A DNA stretch of 44,281 bases. Origin: a virus. The DNA lies in IMG/VR virus record IMGVR_UViG_3300030108_002375, positions 1-44,281 of that record; one strand, given 5' to 3'. Both the position numbers and the translations under genes were made by a program. The notes below the pieces were generated by a model. It searched no databases. It saw only the letters and a list, made by a program, of their open reading frames with translations, and had not been told where the DNA came from. This document shows positions 36,341 to 43,660 of this stretch, piece after piece (positions within the stretch are counted from its first letter, which is position 1; each line of letters opens with the position of its first letter).

Positions 36341-36853
36341 TTAACCGAAAGCCGCTCCAGCCAGCATGGCCTGAACTTGTTTCAGTAATTCTTCATTTGG
36401 ATCTACTGCGTTGTCTCTATCATAAGGACTAAATGTAGATATTAAAGTAGTATTTCCTAAATCAAACATAGGATAATATTCCACAACAAATGGACTGTTG
36501 CTTGTTTGAGATTTTTGCATAGCCATACTAATACCATTTATTAGTTTTTGAATAGCATGCTCCATAGCTTCTTCTGTTTGAAAATGATCTCTTAAACCAT
36601 GTCCAGAGTTTCCATTTATAGTTAATGTTCCGTCAGAATCCATTTGAGATCCAAGGTAAGAAACAGTAATATGATACTGAATTCCTCCTTCTCCACCTGG
36701 TCCTACATTTGGATTAACTTCTTTATGGTATTGTATACTTTCAAGCTTAGATATATTTATAATACCTATACAATAATTTTTATTTACAAAATTGGTTGGA
36801 TTTCCTATAACCTCTAATTCTTCGTATACAAACGGTTCTGCTTGTGGTGCCAT
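36341..36853 (-). CDS. Hypothetical beta-rich virion-region protein (170 aa)
   Basis: Beta strands dominate the first 90 residues (CIGIINISKLESIQYH, IQYHITVSYLGSQ). A helix (EEAMEHAIQKLINGI) and a Pro/Asn-rich C-terminus with LLKQVQAMLAGAAFG follow. It has no membrane segment. It stands between the fibre-like genes and groEL, and a small hairpin pair (GGTT/AACC and TGCTC/GAGCA, 36319-36345) lies just after the stop. The role is unknown. Confidence 0.5.
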   Translation of the reverse strand: MAPQAEPFVYEELEVIGNPTNFVNKNYCIGIINISKLESIQYHKEVNPNVGPGGEGGIQYHITVSYLGSQMDSDGTLTINGNSGHGLRDHFQTEEAMEHAIQKLINGISMAMQKSQTSNSPFVVEYYPMFDLGNTTLISTFSPYDRDNAVDPNEELLKQVQAMLAGAAFG

Positions 36854-36883
36854 ATTTATTTATTTTAAAAGTTATTATATTAT

Positions 36884-37045
36884 TTATGCTTGGTTATGTG
36901 GATCATCGCCTCCTTTAATTCCAGACGCTAATGCTAATTCCTCTGGATCAATCATTTTTTCACCTTCAAATTGTTCAACAAAAGTGTTTTCTGGAAACAC
37001 ATGATTTTTAGGAAACCTATATATTTTTAAATATTTATCATTCAT
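36884..37045 (-). CDS. Very small hypothetical protein (53 aa)
   Basis: The ATG at 37045 opens MNDKYLKIYRFPKNHVFPEN, followed by TFVEQFEGEKMIDPEELA and a Gly/Asp-rich end (GGDDPHNQA). An A-rich leader lies upstream, and the gene fills the gap between two genes with the same strand and spacing. The body looks like a small mixed fold. The function is unknown. Confidence 0.6.
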   Translation of the reverse strand: MNDKYLKIYRFPKNHVFPENTFVEQFEGEKMIDPEELALASGIKGGDDPHNQA

Positions 37046-37065
37046 TTTTTTTATTTTTTAATTTT

Positions 37066-38838
37066 TTAAGACATATCTACTGCTTTACCAGCAAACTCCA
37101 TTACACTTTTTTCACATACTCCTGCCACGTTTATTTTTCCTTGACTATCCACAGTAAACTGATTAAATAGAGTTTCTCCCTGGTGTTGTGCTACTACCGC
37201 TGGATCGTATCCAAAGTAATAACATGTTTTAGTAAGCTCTACTGGAATACCTGCTTCAGGATTTGCAGGAACCACTGTTGTAATACTAAATGCAGCTTCA
37301 CCGTTTCTAGACGGCTCACCTTTAAATGTTTTTGCAGGAACAGCTAGATTATCACTTGCTAGATCTCTTGGAATAGCAATATCTGTGATTGTATCGGTAG
37401 GTATTAAATTACCTGGATAAGAAACCTCAGATGCTGGGTCTTCTTCATATTCTCTGTATTGAGCTTTTATTTCATAACCAGATGACATAACAAAAGGTCT
37501 ATATAAACCATCAGTAGATAAAATCCAAACTTTAGCTCCATTTGGTACAGTTAATCCAAATAAATTACTAAATTGCTCTTCAGCATCTTGAAAACCTTCT
37601 TCTCCAAACATGCTGGGATTAGATCCTTGACCTGAAGTTGGACAGTTTAATTCAGGTTGAGCTACACCTCCATCTAAAGAAACTGAAAGAACAGCTTCTG
37701 GTATTTCTGTAAATCCAAGAGTTACATCAAACCAAGGGTTTGGATTAACAGTTAACCCAAGTCCACCATAAGAACCTGCTGTACAAACTGTTTGTGCTCC
37801 TTGTACTCCAGCATTAATTAAATCTGATGGTGGTTCTTCACCACTTCCAACAACTGTATTTATTTGAGGCTCACTATACGCCCAACAAGCACAGTTGGCT
37901 GAAGCAACTGTTTCAAGCGGGACCATTACTCCGCTTTCTATAACTGAAACTTTATAAGGTGAATATAATTTGCCAGGAATATCTTTAACAGCATTAGACG
38001 CATCAAAATCAGCTGGACAAATAGCAACATCGTGTATTCTTCCTGATTTAATTGTAACTAGATACAACATACCAGCTTGAGCATTAGTTACTGTTGTTGG
38101 CGGGTTGTTCATATAGTTTACTGAATCCCAAGCTGGGGTTCCATCTAACCACATATATCTACCATCAGCAACAAGTGGAGAAGTAGCATAAGAAGCGTTT
38201 GCTGTTTCAACTACTTTTTCAAATTCAACAAACTCTGGTTCACCTGGGAATCCTTCAGGGAGTTCACCTCCAAAACTATTAGGATTGTATCCTTGAGTTT
38301 GACTTAAGAACACTCTAGTTCCAATTTCTGGAAAAGTAGAATCACCGTCAGTTACAAAAGTAAGATAGTTAGGTCTAGCATTAAGCCCAAGTTCTGGATA
38401 TACTTCATTTTTAAATATTAAACCACAACCATCTTCTATTGTTTGAGTATCATCTAACTTTATACCGTATGCTTCTACAGGAGAAAAGTCATTAACAGCA
38501 AAGGTTGTAACACCGTAAACAGGTCCATTATTTAAATATGAGTTAAATGTTTTTGTAACAGAACCTGCTGACACATCTCTAACCCAAGCCCAAAATCTTT
38601 CTACTGGATAATATTGATCTTTATAATAATCTAATCCAATAATTATATTTCCACCTGAGTCTCTATAACCAGTTGCATTACCTATATATTCAATAACTAA
38701 AGAACCTGTTGTCGCGCTTATCAATTGGTCATTTTGAGCCAAAAACTGTATATCGCTATTTGTGTAATACGTTACAGCTTGTATGTTTGTTAAATTTACA
38801 GGCTTTAATCCAAAAGCCGTTTCTAAAAATCCTTGCAT
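37066..38838 (-). CDS. Large beta-rich virion protein, tail or fibre-associated (590 aa)
   Basis: The protein is mainly beta with many Gly, Pro, Tyr and Asn turns, seven or more cysteines clustered at residues ~270-400 and no helices of note. There is no Gly-x-Y collagen or other classical repeat. It is the third gene after the divergent region, right behind two fibre-like genes, which favours a tail-tip, fibre-adaptor or head-fibre role. It is not recognised by motif. Confidence 0.5.
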   Translation of the reverse strand: MQGFLETAFGLKPVNLTNIQAVTYYTNSDIQFLAQNDQLISATTGSLVIEYIGNATGYRDSGGNIIIGLDYYKDQYYPVERFWAWVRDVSAGSVTKTFNSYLNNGPVYGVTTFAVNDFSPVEAYGIKLDDTQTIEDGCGLIFKNEVYPELGLNARPNYLTFVTDGDSTFPEIGTRVFLSQTQGYNPNSFGGELPEGFPGEPEFVEFEKVVETANASYATSPLVADGRYMWLDGTPAWDSVNYMNNPPTTVTNAQAGMLYLVTIKSGRIHDVAICPADFDASNAVKDIPGKLYSPYKVSVIESGVMVPLETVASANCACWAYSEPQINTVVGSGEEPPSDLINAGVQGAQTVCTAGSYGGLGLTVNPNPWFDVTLGFTEIPEAVLSVSLDGGVAQPELNCPTSGQGSNPSMFGEEGFQDAEEQFSNLFGLTVPNGAKVWILSTDGLYRPFVMSSGYEIKAQYREYEEDPASEVSYPGNLIPTDTITDIAIPRDLASDNLAVPAKTFKGEPSRNGEAAFSITTVVPANPEAGIPVELTKTCYYFGYDPAVVAQHQGETLFNQFTVDSQGKINVAGVCEKSVMEFAGKAVDMS

Positions 38839-38894
38839 GGTTGTTTATTTTTTAATTTCTTTATAATCTTATTATTACTTATTTTTCTTTATTT

Positions 38895-40997
38895 TTACAC
38901 TAATTTAGTAAAAGTGAGTTCAATTGGTCTACTTCCAGTATCAGAAGGAAATGGATTTACACCACCTGATACAAACTCTACAGTAACATTTAGTGTGTCT
39001 CCAGCAGCAAATTCTCTTACTAAAGAACCATAAAATATTTTATCTCCACTTAATTCTGTTGATTTTTCATCAATTACATCAAAACTTGCATTTACACCAC
39101 CTATTGAAACACCATAAGTAACTGTAATTTCAACTTGATTTGTTTGATCAAACCAGTGTTGACATGTATCTATTTGCCAAGTTCCAGCTCCACTTGCTCC
39201 TAATGTAAATAGTGCGCGTTGACCAGCGGTTCCACCAGCAATATTGCTACATGTCCAAGCAAAATTTGCAGCAGTACCTGAATATGTACCTGTTTCGACT
39301 AAAGGGGTTGGATCAAATGGTAAAGGACTAGGAGTAGCATTAGTCCAATTTGTATAAGCTACTGGATTACCGTTTGTCCATTGAAAAACTTGAACTGATT
39401 TATAACCAGATCCACCACCACCGGTAGCTGTTTCTATAATATTTCCCGAAGCATCTACAGATAAATTGTATGATGCAGTTCCTGTAAAAGTACCAGAGCC
39501 ATATTGACCAAATTGGTTTTGACCTGTATTTAAAAGTTTTATTTGACCAGTATTAACAGTACCACCTGTTCCAGGTGTTGATTGTGTTTCTATACTTAAA
39601 GTACCACCGTTAGCCGCGCTTGCTCCATCATTTATAGCGTATATACTAGCAAACCTACCTGATCTATCAAAATCAGTTCCTGTTCCTAGTCCTGAATAAA
39701 ACTCTATTCTATTGTTATTATTACTAGCATTACCTTCATCTCTTAAACCTAGTAAAACATTTTCAAATATATTTGCCCCACCTTTTACATAAAGATAAGG
39801 TCCTGAAGTATTAACATTAGGTGGGTTGCGAACAATAACATTATTAGACATTATTATTTCAGCATCTGTAGAGGCTGCTGAACCACTTGGCACTCTTCTT
39901 ATCCTTGAATCACCTAAAGTTGTTGCACCTGTCCATATTGGAAGATTATCTATAGTTCCACTGCCTCCAACACCACCGCCACCACCTCCTGTAGCAGTTT
40001 CTATTACGTTACCACTAGCGTCAACAGATAAGTTATAAGCTGCGGTACCTGTTATTGTACCAGATCCATAATCGTCAAATTGTAAACTACCATCAATATT
40101 TAGTTTACCAGAACCGGCAACGCTACTAAGCTGCGCGTCAGTAGTAGGACCTGCTGTATCAACAAATTTTACAGCCGCTCCATCTAACATTTCTACATTT
40201 TGAAAAGATTCAACTGTACCACCGTCAAATAAAACTACATCATCAAATCGAACATTTGTTCCAAATATAACTTCACCTGCTTGCTCTATAACACCAGGCA
40301 CATCTCCTATCACTCCATTAGGACCATCTATAAATTTTACAAGATTATCTGTAGTTCCAGTACCTGTAACTGTACCTGTTGCTAAAGGTTCTTCTATTAC
40401 TTGTCCCGCTGCTGTAACAGCAAGGCTATATGTAGCTACTCCTGTATTAGTACCACTACCATAATTACTAAAAGTTACATTTGTACCTACTGTCAACGAA
40501 GTATCGAAGTTTCCATCACCGCCAACGTCTAATTGTGCTGTTGCTGCACCTTTAGCAATAGCTACTTGTTGAAACGCGTCGATAAATAAACCAGTTTGTA
40601 AAACACCGTTATCATCAGCATTGTTAAAATATAAATCTTGGCCTGATGGATTTATTGTACTGTCTAAGGTAAATATTTCTGCAGAGGTTAATTCTGCTCC
40701 TGTATCATCAACACCTCTAAATACAATCGCGTTACTCCCTACACTAGGTCCTGCTCCTGTAGGAGCCATATATAAATCTCCAGTTAATGGAACAGTACTA
40801 CCAGCTGTTAATGGTAAAAATGGACCTCCACCTGGACCAACCGGTATTAAAGGAATTATATAATCTACTAAATTAGCCGCACTGATAGATCTAGTTTGTC
40901 TAATTGTAGATCCTGGTTCTGCGTCCATTTGACTTATTATAAATAAATCATTATTTTGTAGAGTTTGAGTTTGAGGATATGTATATATTATTGCCAT
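38895..40997 (-). CDS. Long tail fibre-like protein with repeated modules (700 aa)
   Basis: The N-terminus (residues 1-50: YTYPQTQTLQNNDLFIISQ) and the C-terminal ~90 residues (HWFDQTNQVEITV; NPFPSDTG) match those of the short paralogue at 40999-41664. Between them are three copies of a Gly/Ser-rich unit, YGSGT-x-TG-x-A-x-Y-x-L-x-V followed by GNVIETATGGGG. They lie at roughly residues 180-210, 310-345 and 495-525, and are also visible in the DNA. Such a shaft of beta repeats with conserved ends is typical of trimeric fibres with a host-binding tip. A 1-bp gap links it to the short fibre gene. Confidence 0.7.
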   Translation of the reverse strand: MAIIYTYPQTQTLQNNDLFIISQMDAEPGSTIRQTRSISAANLVDYIIPLIPVGPGGGPFLPLTAGSTVPLTGDLYMAPTGAGPSVGSNAIVFRGVDDTGAELTSAEIFTLDSTINPSGQDLYFNNADDNGVLQTGLFIDAFQQVAIAKGAATAQLDVGGDGNFDTSLTVGTNVTFSNYGSGTNTGVATYSLAVTAAGQVIEEPLATGTVTGTGTTDNLVKFIDGPNGVIGDVPGVIEQAGEVIFGTNVRFDDVVLFDGGTVESFQNVEMLDGAAVKFVDTAGPTTDAQLSSVAGSGKLNIDGSLQFDDYGSGTITGTAAYNLSVDASGNVIETATGGGGGGVGGSGTIDNLPIWTGATTLGDSRIRRVPSGSAASTDAEIIMSNNVIVRNPPNVNTSGPYLYVKGGANIFENVLLGLRDEGNASNNNNRIEFYSGLGTGTDFDRSGRFASIYAINDGASAANGGTLSIETQSTPGTGGTVNTGQIKLLNTGQNQFGQYGSGTFTGTASYNLSVDASGNIIETATGGGGSGYKSVQVFQWTNGNPVAYTNWTNATPSPLPFDPTPLVETGTYSGTAANFAWTCSNIAGGTAGQRALFTLGASGAGTWQIDTCQHWFDQTNQVEITVTYGVSIGGVNASFDVIDEKSTELSGDKIFYGSLVREFAAGDTLNVTVEFVSGGVNPFPSDTGSRPIELTFTKLV

Positions 40998-40998
40998 A

Positions 40999-41664
40999 TT
41001 AATTTTTTGCTTTCCACTCCATAATTACTTCACATGGTGCATTACCAGTTGCAGATGGAAATGGAGTATTTGTCGATGCGTTAACAACAAAATCAATTTC
41101 ATTTACTGTAGCGTCTATTTCTAAGTATGTAACTCCTGTGTAAATTGTATCATTAGGACCCGCAGCGTTTGTTTTTTCATCAAATAACATCTTTAAGTAA
41201 GTTGTTACACCACCAGTTCTATTTCTTACACCACCATTAAACTCTACGTTGCCTGTTTGATCAAAATAATGTACTTTGTATGTAATTTTCCACCAACCGT
41301 ATATTTCTGCATCAAATAAAAACCTTGTATCAGCTGTTGGACTTGCACCAGATGTCTCTAATTTTGGATATAAATTGTTTTCAGAATTACTAACTATATT
41401 ATAATTTACATTAAACGGTATATTTGTGTCTACACCGTTAACTAAATTGAAATAGTTTTGCGGTGCTTGATCTAACCATTGAAAATAAGATATAATACGT
41501 GGACTACCAGGATAGTTATCTTGATAAAAACTTCCTAAATCTCCTATACCAAAATTTTTAGTAGGATTTGTTACGTTATTTGTACCCTGATCTTTCTGAG
41601 TACCGATTAAACAGTCGTCTTTTTGTATATTGCTTACTTCTGGGTATGCGATTATTTGTGCCAT
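40999..41664 (-). CDS. Short fibre-like protein, paralogue of the long fibre (221 aa)
   Basis: This is the first gene of the leftward block. Residues 1-45 (AYPEVSNIQKDDCLIGTQKD) resemble the long fibre's head. Residues ~130-221 (YKVHYFDQTGNVEFNG; FDEKT; TPFPSATGNAPCEV) resemble its tip. The repeat shaft is absent. The pair could provide a short and a long fibre, or one could cap the other. It begins right beside the divergent regulatory region, so it is the first late transcript product. Confidence 0.65.
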   Translation of the reverse strand: MAQIIAYPEVSNIQKDDCLIGTQKDQGTNNVTNPTKNFGIGDLGSFYQDNYPGSPRIISYFQWLDQAPQNYFNLVNGVDTNIPFNVNYNIVSNSENNLYPKLETSGASPTADTRFLFDAEIYGWWKITYKVHYFDQTGNVEFNGGVRNRTGGVTTYLKMLFDEKTNAAGPNDTIYTGVTYLEIDATVNEIDFVVNASTNTPFPSATGNAPCEVIMEWKAKN

Positions 41665-41683
41665 ATTAAAATTTTTTGTCTAT

Positions 41684-41711
41684 AAGTATATACTTACACA
41701 AAAATGTGTAA
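41684..41711. promoter_or_regulatory. Two overlapping palindromes near the late start
   Basis: AAGTATATACTT (41684-41695) is a perfect 12-base palindrome. It overlaps the inverted repeat TTACACA-AAAA-TGTGTAA (41694-41711). They stand 20-47 bp upstream of the short-fibre start, where an operator for the leftward promoter would lie. Confidence 0.6.
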
Positions 41712-41740
41712 ATTTACTTTTTTGTATGTAATATAGGATC

Positions 41741-41752
41741 TATTATATAATA
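41741..41752. promoter_or_regulatory. Perfect 12-bp palindrome
   Basis: TATTATATAATA is fully self-complementary. It belongs to a cluster of palindromes at 41684-41790, which makes chance in A/T-rich DNA less likely, although this one alone would not be convincing. Confidence 0.4.
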
Positions 41753-41761
41753 TATTACTCC

Positions 41762-41790
41762 TATCTAGATATTATACGTAGTATAATATC
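41762..41790. promoter_or_regulatory. Nested palindromes, 10-bp arms with 3-bp centre
   Basis: GATATTATAC (41768-41777), GTA, GTATAATATC (41781-41790) is a perfect inverted repeat. TATCTAGATA (41762-41771) is a second palindrome sharing four bases with it. It may be a dimeric repressor site, or a hairpin in either transcript. No U-run follows, so a terminator is less likely. Confidence 0.65.
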
Positions 41791-41967
41791 ATAAGGGGAG
41801 AGCAAATTTAAAAAAATTGTAGCAAATAGAGAGCTATGGCGTTCCCCCTCCCACTTTTTTTTACACTTTTCTCTGTAAAATGACTTATTTTTACCCGGGC
41901 TAGCGACTTTTTCAACTTTTCAACTTATATATTACAACTTTTTACAAACGTTTTTACTTTTTTAGCG

Positions 41968-41987
41968 GATAATAATATAAAATAAAA
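41968..41987 (+). repeat. Leader repeat A before first rightward gene
   Basis: GATAATAATATAAAATAAAA is identical to 43638-43657. It sits 11 bp before the ATG at 41999, so it probably lies at or near the transcription start or in the leader. A related but longer form precedes the genes at 42393 and 43018. Confidence 0.6.
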
Positions 41988-41998
41988 CAATTAATAAA

Positions 41999-42235
41999 AT
42001 GACTTATACTAAATTACAATCACTACTTCCAAATGACGAAATTCACTATGTTGATGACTGCGAATGTTTCTTTGAAGATAATGAACTTAATATCAATGAC
42101 TATAAAAAATATAAATTTATAATATTTTCTGAAACTGTTGACTATTTTCAAAACACTATTGACACTTTAATAAATAATAATATTAAACATACAATTGAAG
42201 TTGATGAATGGAATCTAGAATATATATTAATATAG
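41999..42235 (+). CDS. Small acidic protein, first rightward gene (78 aa)
   Basis: The protein is strongly acidic, with Asp/Glu runs (DDCECFFEDNE) and many Tyr, Phe and Ile. It has no basic patch, so it is an unlikely DNA binder. Acidic early phage proteins often act on host nucleic-acid-binding proteins, sometimes as DNA mimics; that is only a suggestion here. It follows the divergent region and leader repeat A and is the most promoter-proximal gene of the rightward block. Confidence 0.6.
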   Translation: MTYTKLQSLLPNDEIHYVDDCECFFEDNELNINDYKKYKFIIFSETVDYFQNTIDTLINNNIKHTIEVDEWNLEYILI

Positions 42236-42236
42236 T

Positions 42237-42283
42237 ATGACATACTGTCACACCATGACACAATGCGCAATGACACAATGACA
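42237..42283. repeat. ATGACA repeat array
   Basis: ATGACA occurs at 42237, 42255, 42270 and 42278. ATGACACAATG is repeated at 42255 and 42270 (15-bp step). TGACA-TAC-TGTCA (42238-42250) is an inverted pair. The array lies just after the first rightward gene, and repeat element B follows ~37 bp downstream. Iteron-like replication sites or an operator would look like this. Confidence 0.55.
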
Positions 42284-42319
42284 TTATTATACACTAAACA
42301 AAATAACACTTTTAAAAAA

Positions 42320-42360
42320 CGAAACTAAATACTAATAACATTAGATAATACTAATATAAA
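42320..42360 (+). promoter_or_regulatory. Repeat element B before the gene at 42393
   Basis: The element starts CGAAA, has AATACTAATAAC in the middle and ends TTAGATAATACTAATATAAA. The last 20 bases are identical at 42990-43009, and the whole differs from element C at about four of 40 positions. It is placed ~33 bp upstream of the ATG and is likely a promoter. Confidence 0.65.
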
Positions 42361-42392
42361 TAATAAATAAATAATAACTTAAAATTCTAATT

Positions 42393-42626
42393 ATGACAAA
42401 CACTATTAACTCTAAAAGATTTGTAGTACGTAAATCTTTAATCGGTAAAAACACAACTATTAATGTTGAATTCAAAAATGGTAAATCTTGTACTTACTCT
42501 CATGATAAAGTATATGAAATTATGAAAGATACACTTACAAAATTACCTTGCTGGTTAAAGTATAACTCATATACAAGTTCTACAAATGTACCTGTAAAAG
42601 TTAGAGAAGTTGTTGAAGTAAAGTAA
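42393..42626 (+). CDS. Small basic protein (77 aa)
   Basis: The protein is basic, with beta-like alternation (KRFVVRKSLIGKNTTINVEF) and an inner helix (DKVYEIMKDTLTKL) ending near a CWLKY. It ends in a Val-rich strand (PVKVREVVEV). No motif is recognised. It follows repeat element B, and its last codons form the left arm of a hairpin. Confidence 0.55.
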   Translation: MTNTINSKRFVVRKSLIGKNTTINVEFKNGKSCTYSHDKVYEIMKDTLTKLPCWLKYNSYTSSTNVPVKVREVVEVK

Positions 42627-42636
42627 ACAACTCTCT
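42603..42636 (+). terminator. Hairpin around the stop codon
   Basis: AGTTGTT (42608-42614) pairs with AACAACT (42626-42632), and after a one-base bulge AGAG pairs with CTCT. The stop codon TAA (42624-42626) lies at the loop end. No T-run follows, so it may be a processing or protective structure ahead of the tRNA-like element at 42642. Confidence 0.5.
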
Positions 42637-42641
42637 ACAAA

Positions 42642-42685
42642 TCTAGTCTTGGAGCAGAGGTGGGTTTCGATTACTCACACTAGAA
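42642..42685 (+). ncRNA. tRNA-like minihelix with T-loop
   Basis: TCTAGT (42642-42647) pairs with ACTAGA (42679-42684). Next to it GTGGGT (42660-42665) pairs with ACTCAC (42673-42678), with one G-T pair, around the loop TTCGATT, the classic T-loop. The stacked stem is 12 bp, as in the acceptor plus T arms of tRNA. The 12 bases between (42648-42659) leave no room for an anticodon arm, and CCA is not encoded. It may be a truncated tRNA, an attachment-site remnant or a tRNA mimic. Confidence 0.55.
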
Positions 42686-42699
42686 CTAAACATATAACT

Positions 42700-42924
42700 A
42701 TGCGAATATTTAAAACTTATAACACTAAATTTCAATGTGATTGGTTTCACTGTGAAATAAATAATGAACACTACTCATCACCTCATCGTAAAAATGTAGA
42801 GGCTTGGCGTGACGACAAGTTAATCAATGCTGATTACTATAAAGAGTTAGCAAAGTTAACTGATGGTGCTATCGCTGAATACTATGCAAGTAAAACAAGG
42901 TGGGATAATTATACTGGCGACTAA
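42700..42924 (+). CDS. Small protein (74 aa)
   Basis: The ATG at 42700 is chosen. An earlier TTG (42649) would be translated through the tRNA-like element. The protein begins with basic beta strands (MRIFKTYNTKFQCDWFHCEI), then a His-rich loop and helices (AWRDDKLINADYYKELAKL, TDGAIAEYYASKTRWD). The function is unknown. Its stop overlaps an ATG (TAATG) of a doubtful small frame. Confidence 0.55.
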   Translation: MRIFKTYNTKFQCDWFHCEINNEHYSSPHRKNVEAWRDDKLINADYYKELAKLTDGAIAEYYASKTRWDNYTGD

Positions 42925-43043
42925 TGAAAAGAGATTTATATAGATTTGCAAAAGAAAGAAGAGACTTTCGAAATAAAATACGAATAACCTTAGATAATAC
43001 TAATATAAAATTTAAATATGAATACAATAAAATTTACTTCTAA
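42924..43043 (+). CDS. Possible very small basic protein (39 aa), doubtful
   Basis: The frame starts with a TAATG overlap and reads MKRDLYRFAKERRDFRNKIR before running through repeat element C and into the next gene in another frame. The start coupling and basic N-terminus are suggestive. However, the second half is encoded by the repeat, so it may be only a short chance frame. Confidence 0.3.
   Translation: MKRDLYRFAKERRDFRNKIRITLDNTNIKFKYEYNKIYF
42969..43010 (+). promoter_or_regulatory. Repeat element C before the gene at 43018
   Basis: The element has CGAAA, AATACGAATAAC and TTAGATAATACTAATATAAA in the same order as element B. It ends 7 bp before the ATG, whereas B ends 32 bp before its gene, so it acts at a variable distance. 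That favours a promoter over a ribosome-binding signal. Confidence 0.65.
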
Positions 43044-43230
43044 AACAACTTGCCGCTTAAACGGTATTGAGTACAAAGGTTATAATGTTGGCGACTTACC
43101 CAACTCATTTGGCTTCAAAGAAATATATCTTGGTCAAGATGAAGAAGGTAATGACCAGTATAAATTTGGTAAAGACAACTGGTTTAACTACAAAGGTTTA
43201 ACATTTATAGAAAAACCTTTGCAATGGTAG
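43018..43230 (+). CDS. Small mixed-fold protein (70 aa)
   Basis: A compact protein of beta strands and turns (CRLNGIEYKGYNVGDLPNSF; EIYLGQDEEGNDQYKFGKDN), with Trp near the end (PLQW). A small beta-barrel or Gly-turn domain is likely. No motif is recognised. It follows repeat element C and overlaps the next gene by 7 bp. Confidence 0.55.
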   Translation: MNTIKFTSKTTCRLNGIEYKGYNVGDLPNSFGFKEIYLGQDEEGNDQYKFGKDNWFNYKGLTFIEKPLQW

Positions 43231-43415
43231 TAACTAATATGAAAGAATTATGCGAGTATGTTAAGCAAAAGCGTAAAGCTCGCGCAGCACAACACACTGA
43301 AATCATAAAAATATATGGTGCGTGTAGAGGTATGGGTAATAGAAGATACAAGTTGCCGCAAAAATCTTCGTTCCCTAAACAATATAAAGCGGCATACAAT
43401 AAAATATGGAGATGA
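43224..43415 (+). CDS. Small basic protein (63 aa)
   Basis: The protein is rich in Lys/Arg (KQKRKARAAQ; GMGNRRYKLPQK), consistent with nucleic-acid binding, with a short helical start (ELCEYVKQKRKARAAQ). A second ATG at 43239 is also possible. Its end (NKIWR, TGA) overlaps the start of the next gene. Confidence 0.5.
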   Translation: MVVTNMKELCEYVKQKRKARAAQHTEIIKIYGACRGMGNRRYKLPQKSSFPKQYKAAYNKIWR

Positions 43416-43612
43416 AAATAAATAAAAATCTAAGAAGAGTGCTTGTTACTGTAGCACTAGTTAGTACAAGTTTTTACTTTGGAACACGAAACGGTGAACA
43501 AAATATACTAGACAGGTGGGAAAATAGATGGTTTGAGTCAGATTGGTATGACACTAAATCTATTGAAGACTTTTTATATGACAAAGATTATAGTATTGAA
43601 CTCGGTGAATAA
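43406..43612 (+). CDS. Small membrane-anchored protein (68 aa)
   Basis: After a short basic start (KINKNLRR) comes one hydrophobic segment (VLVTVALVSTSFYFG), then an acidic, aromatic tail (RWENRWFESDWYD). A single membrane span with the tail outside is likely. Another ATG at 43412 would leave an ATGA overlap with the previous gene. Together with the gene at 43834 it is one of two such small membrane proteins. Confidence 0.55.
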   Translation: MEMKINKNLRRVLVTVALVSTSFYFGTRNGEQNILDRWENRWFESDWYDTKSIEDFLYDKDYSIELGE

Positions 43613-43613
43613 T

Positions 43614-43657
43614 CGAAACATAATACGAATCAAGTCAGATAATAATATAAAATAAAA
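43614..43657 (+). promoter_or_regulatory. Repeat element D before the gene at 43661
   Basis: The element has CGAAA, AATACGAATCAA and GATAATAATATAAAATAAAA (43638-43657); the last part is identical to repeat A at 41968-41987. Two bases are missing relative to elements B and C in the middle of its second half. It ends 3 bp before the ATG. Confidence 0.65.
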
Positions 43658-43660
43658 AAT

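Larger units (their letters stand above)
41665..41998. promoter_or_regulatory. Divergent intergenic control region
   Basis: These 334 bp lie between the leftward late block and the rightward small-gene block, and no gene is seen in them. The left part (41684-41790) is filled with palindromes. The right part (41850-41960) is T-rich, with eight ACTT motifs, three of them CAACTT. On the minus strand TAAATTTG (41803-41810) fits the Bacteroidota -7 consensus TAnnTTTG, but no TTG lies at the usual -33 distance. Both divergent promoters should be here. Confidence 0.6.

Noticed and set aside
41803-41810. TAAATTTG on the minus strand as a full Bacteroidota promoter
   Set aside because: The -7 box fits, but no TTG lies 17-21 bases upstream; the nearest CAA (plus strand) is only 12 bases away.
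42642-42685. A complete tRNA gene
   Set aside because: Only 12 bases separate the acceptor-like and T-arm strands, so D and anticodon arms cannot form.
42649-42924. Longer form of the 74-aa protein from a TTG start
   Set aside because: The extra codons coincide with the tRNA-like element, and an ATG with an A/T-rich leader is available at 42700.
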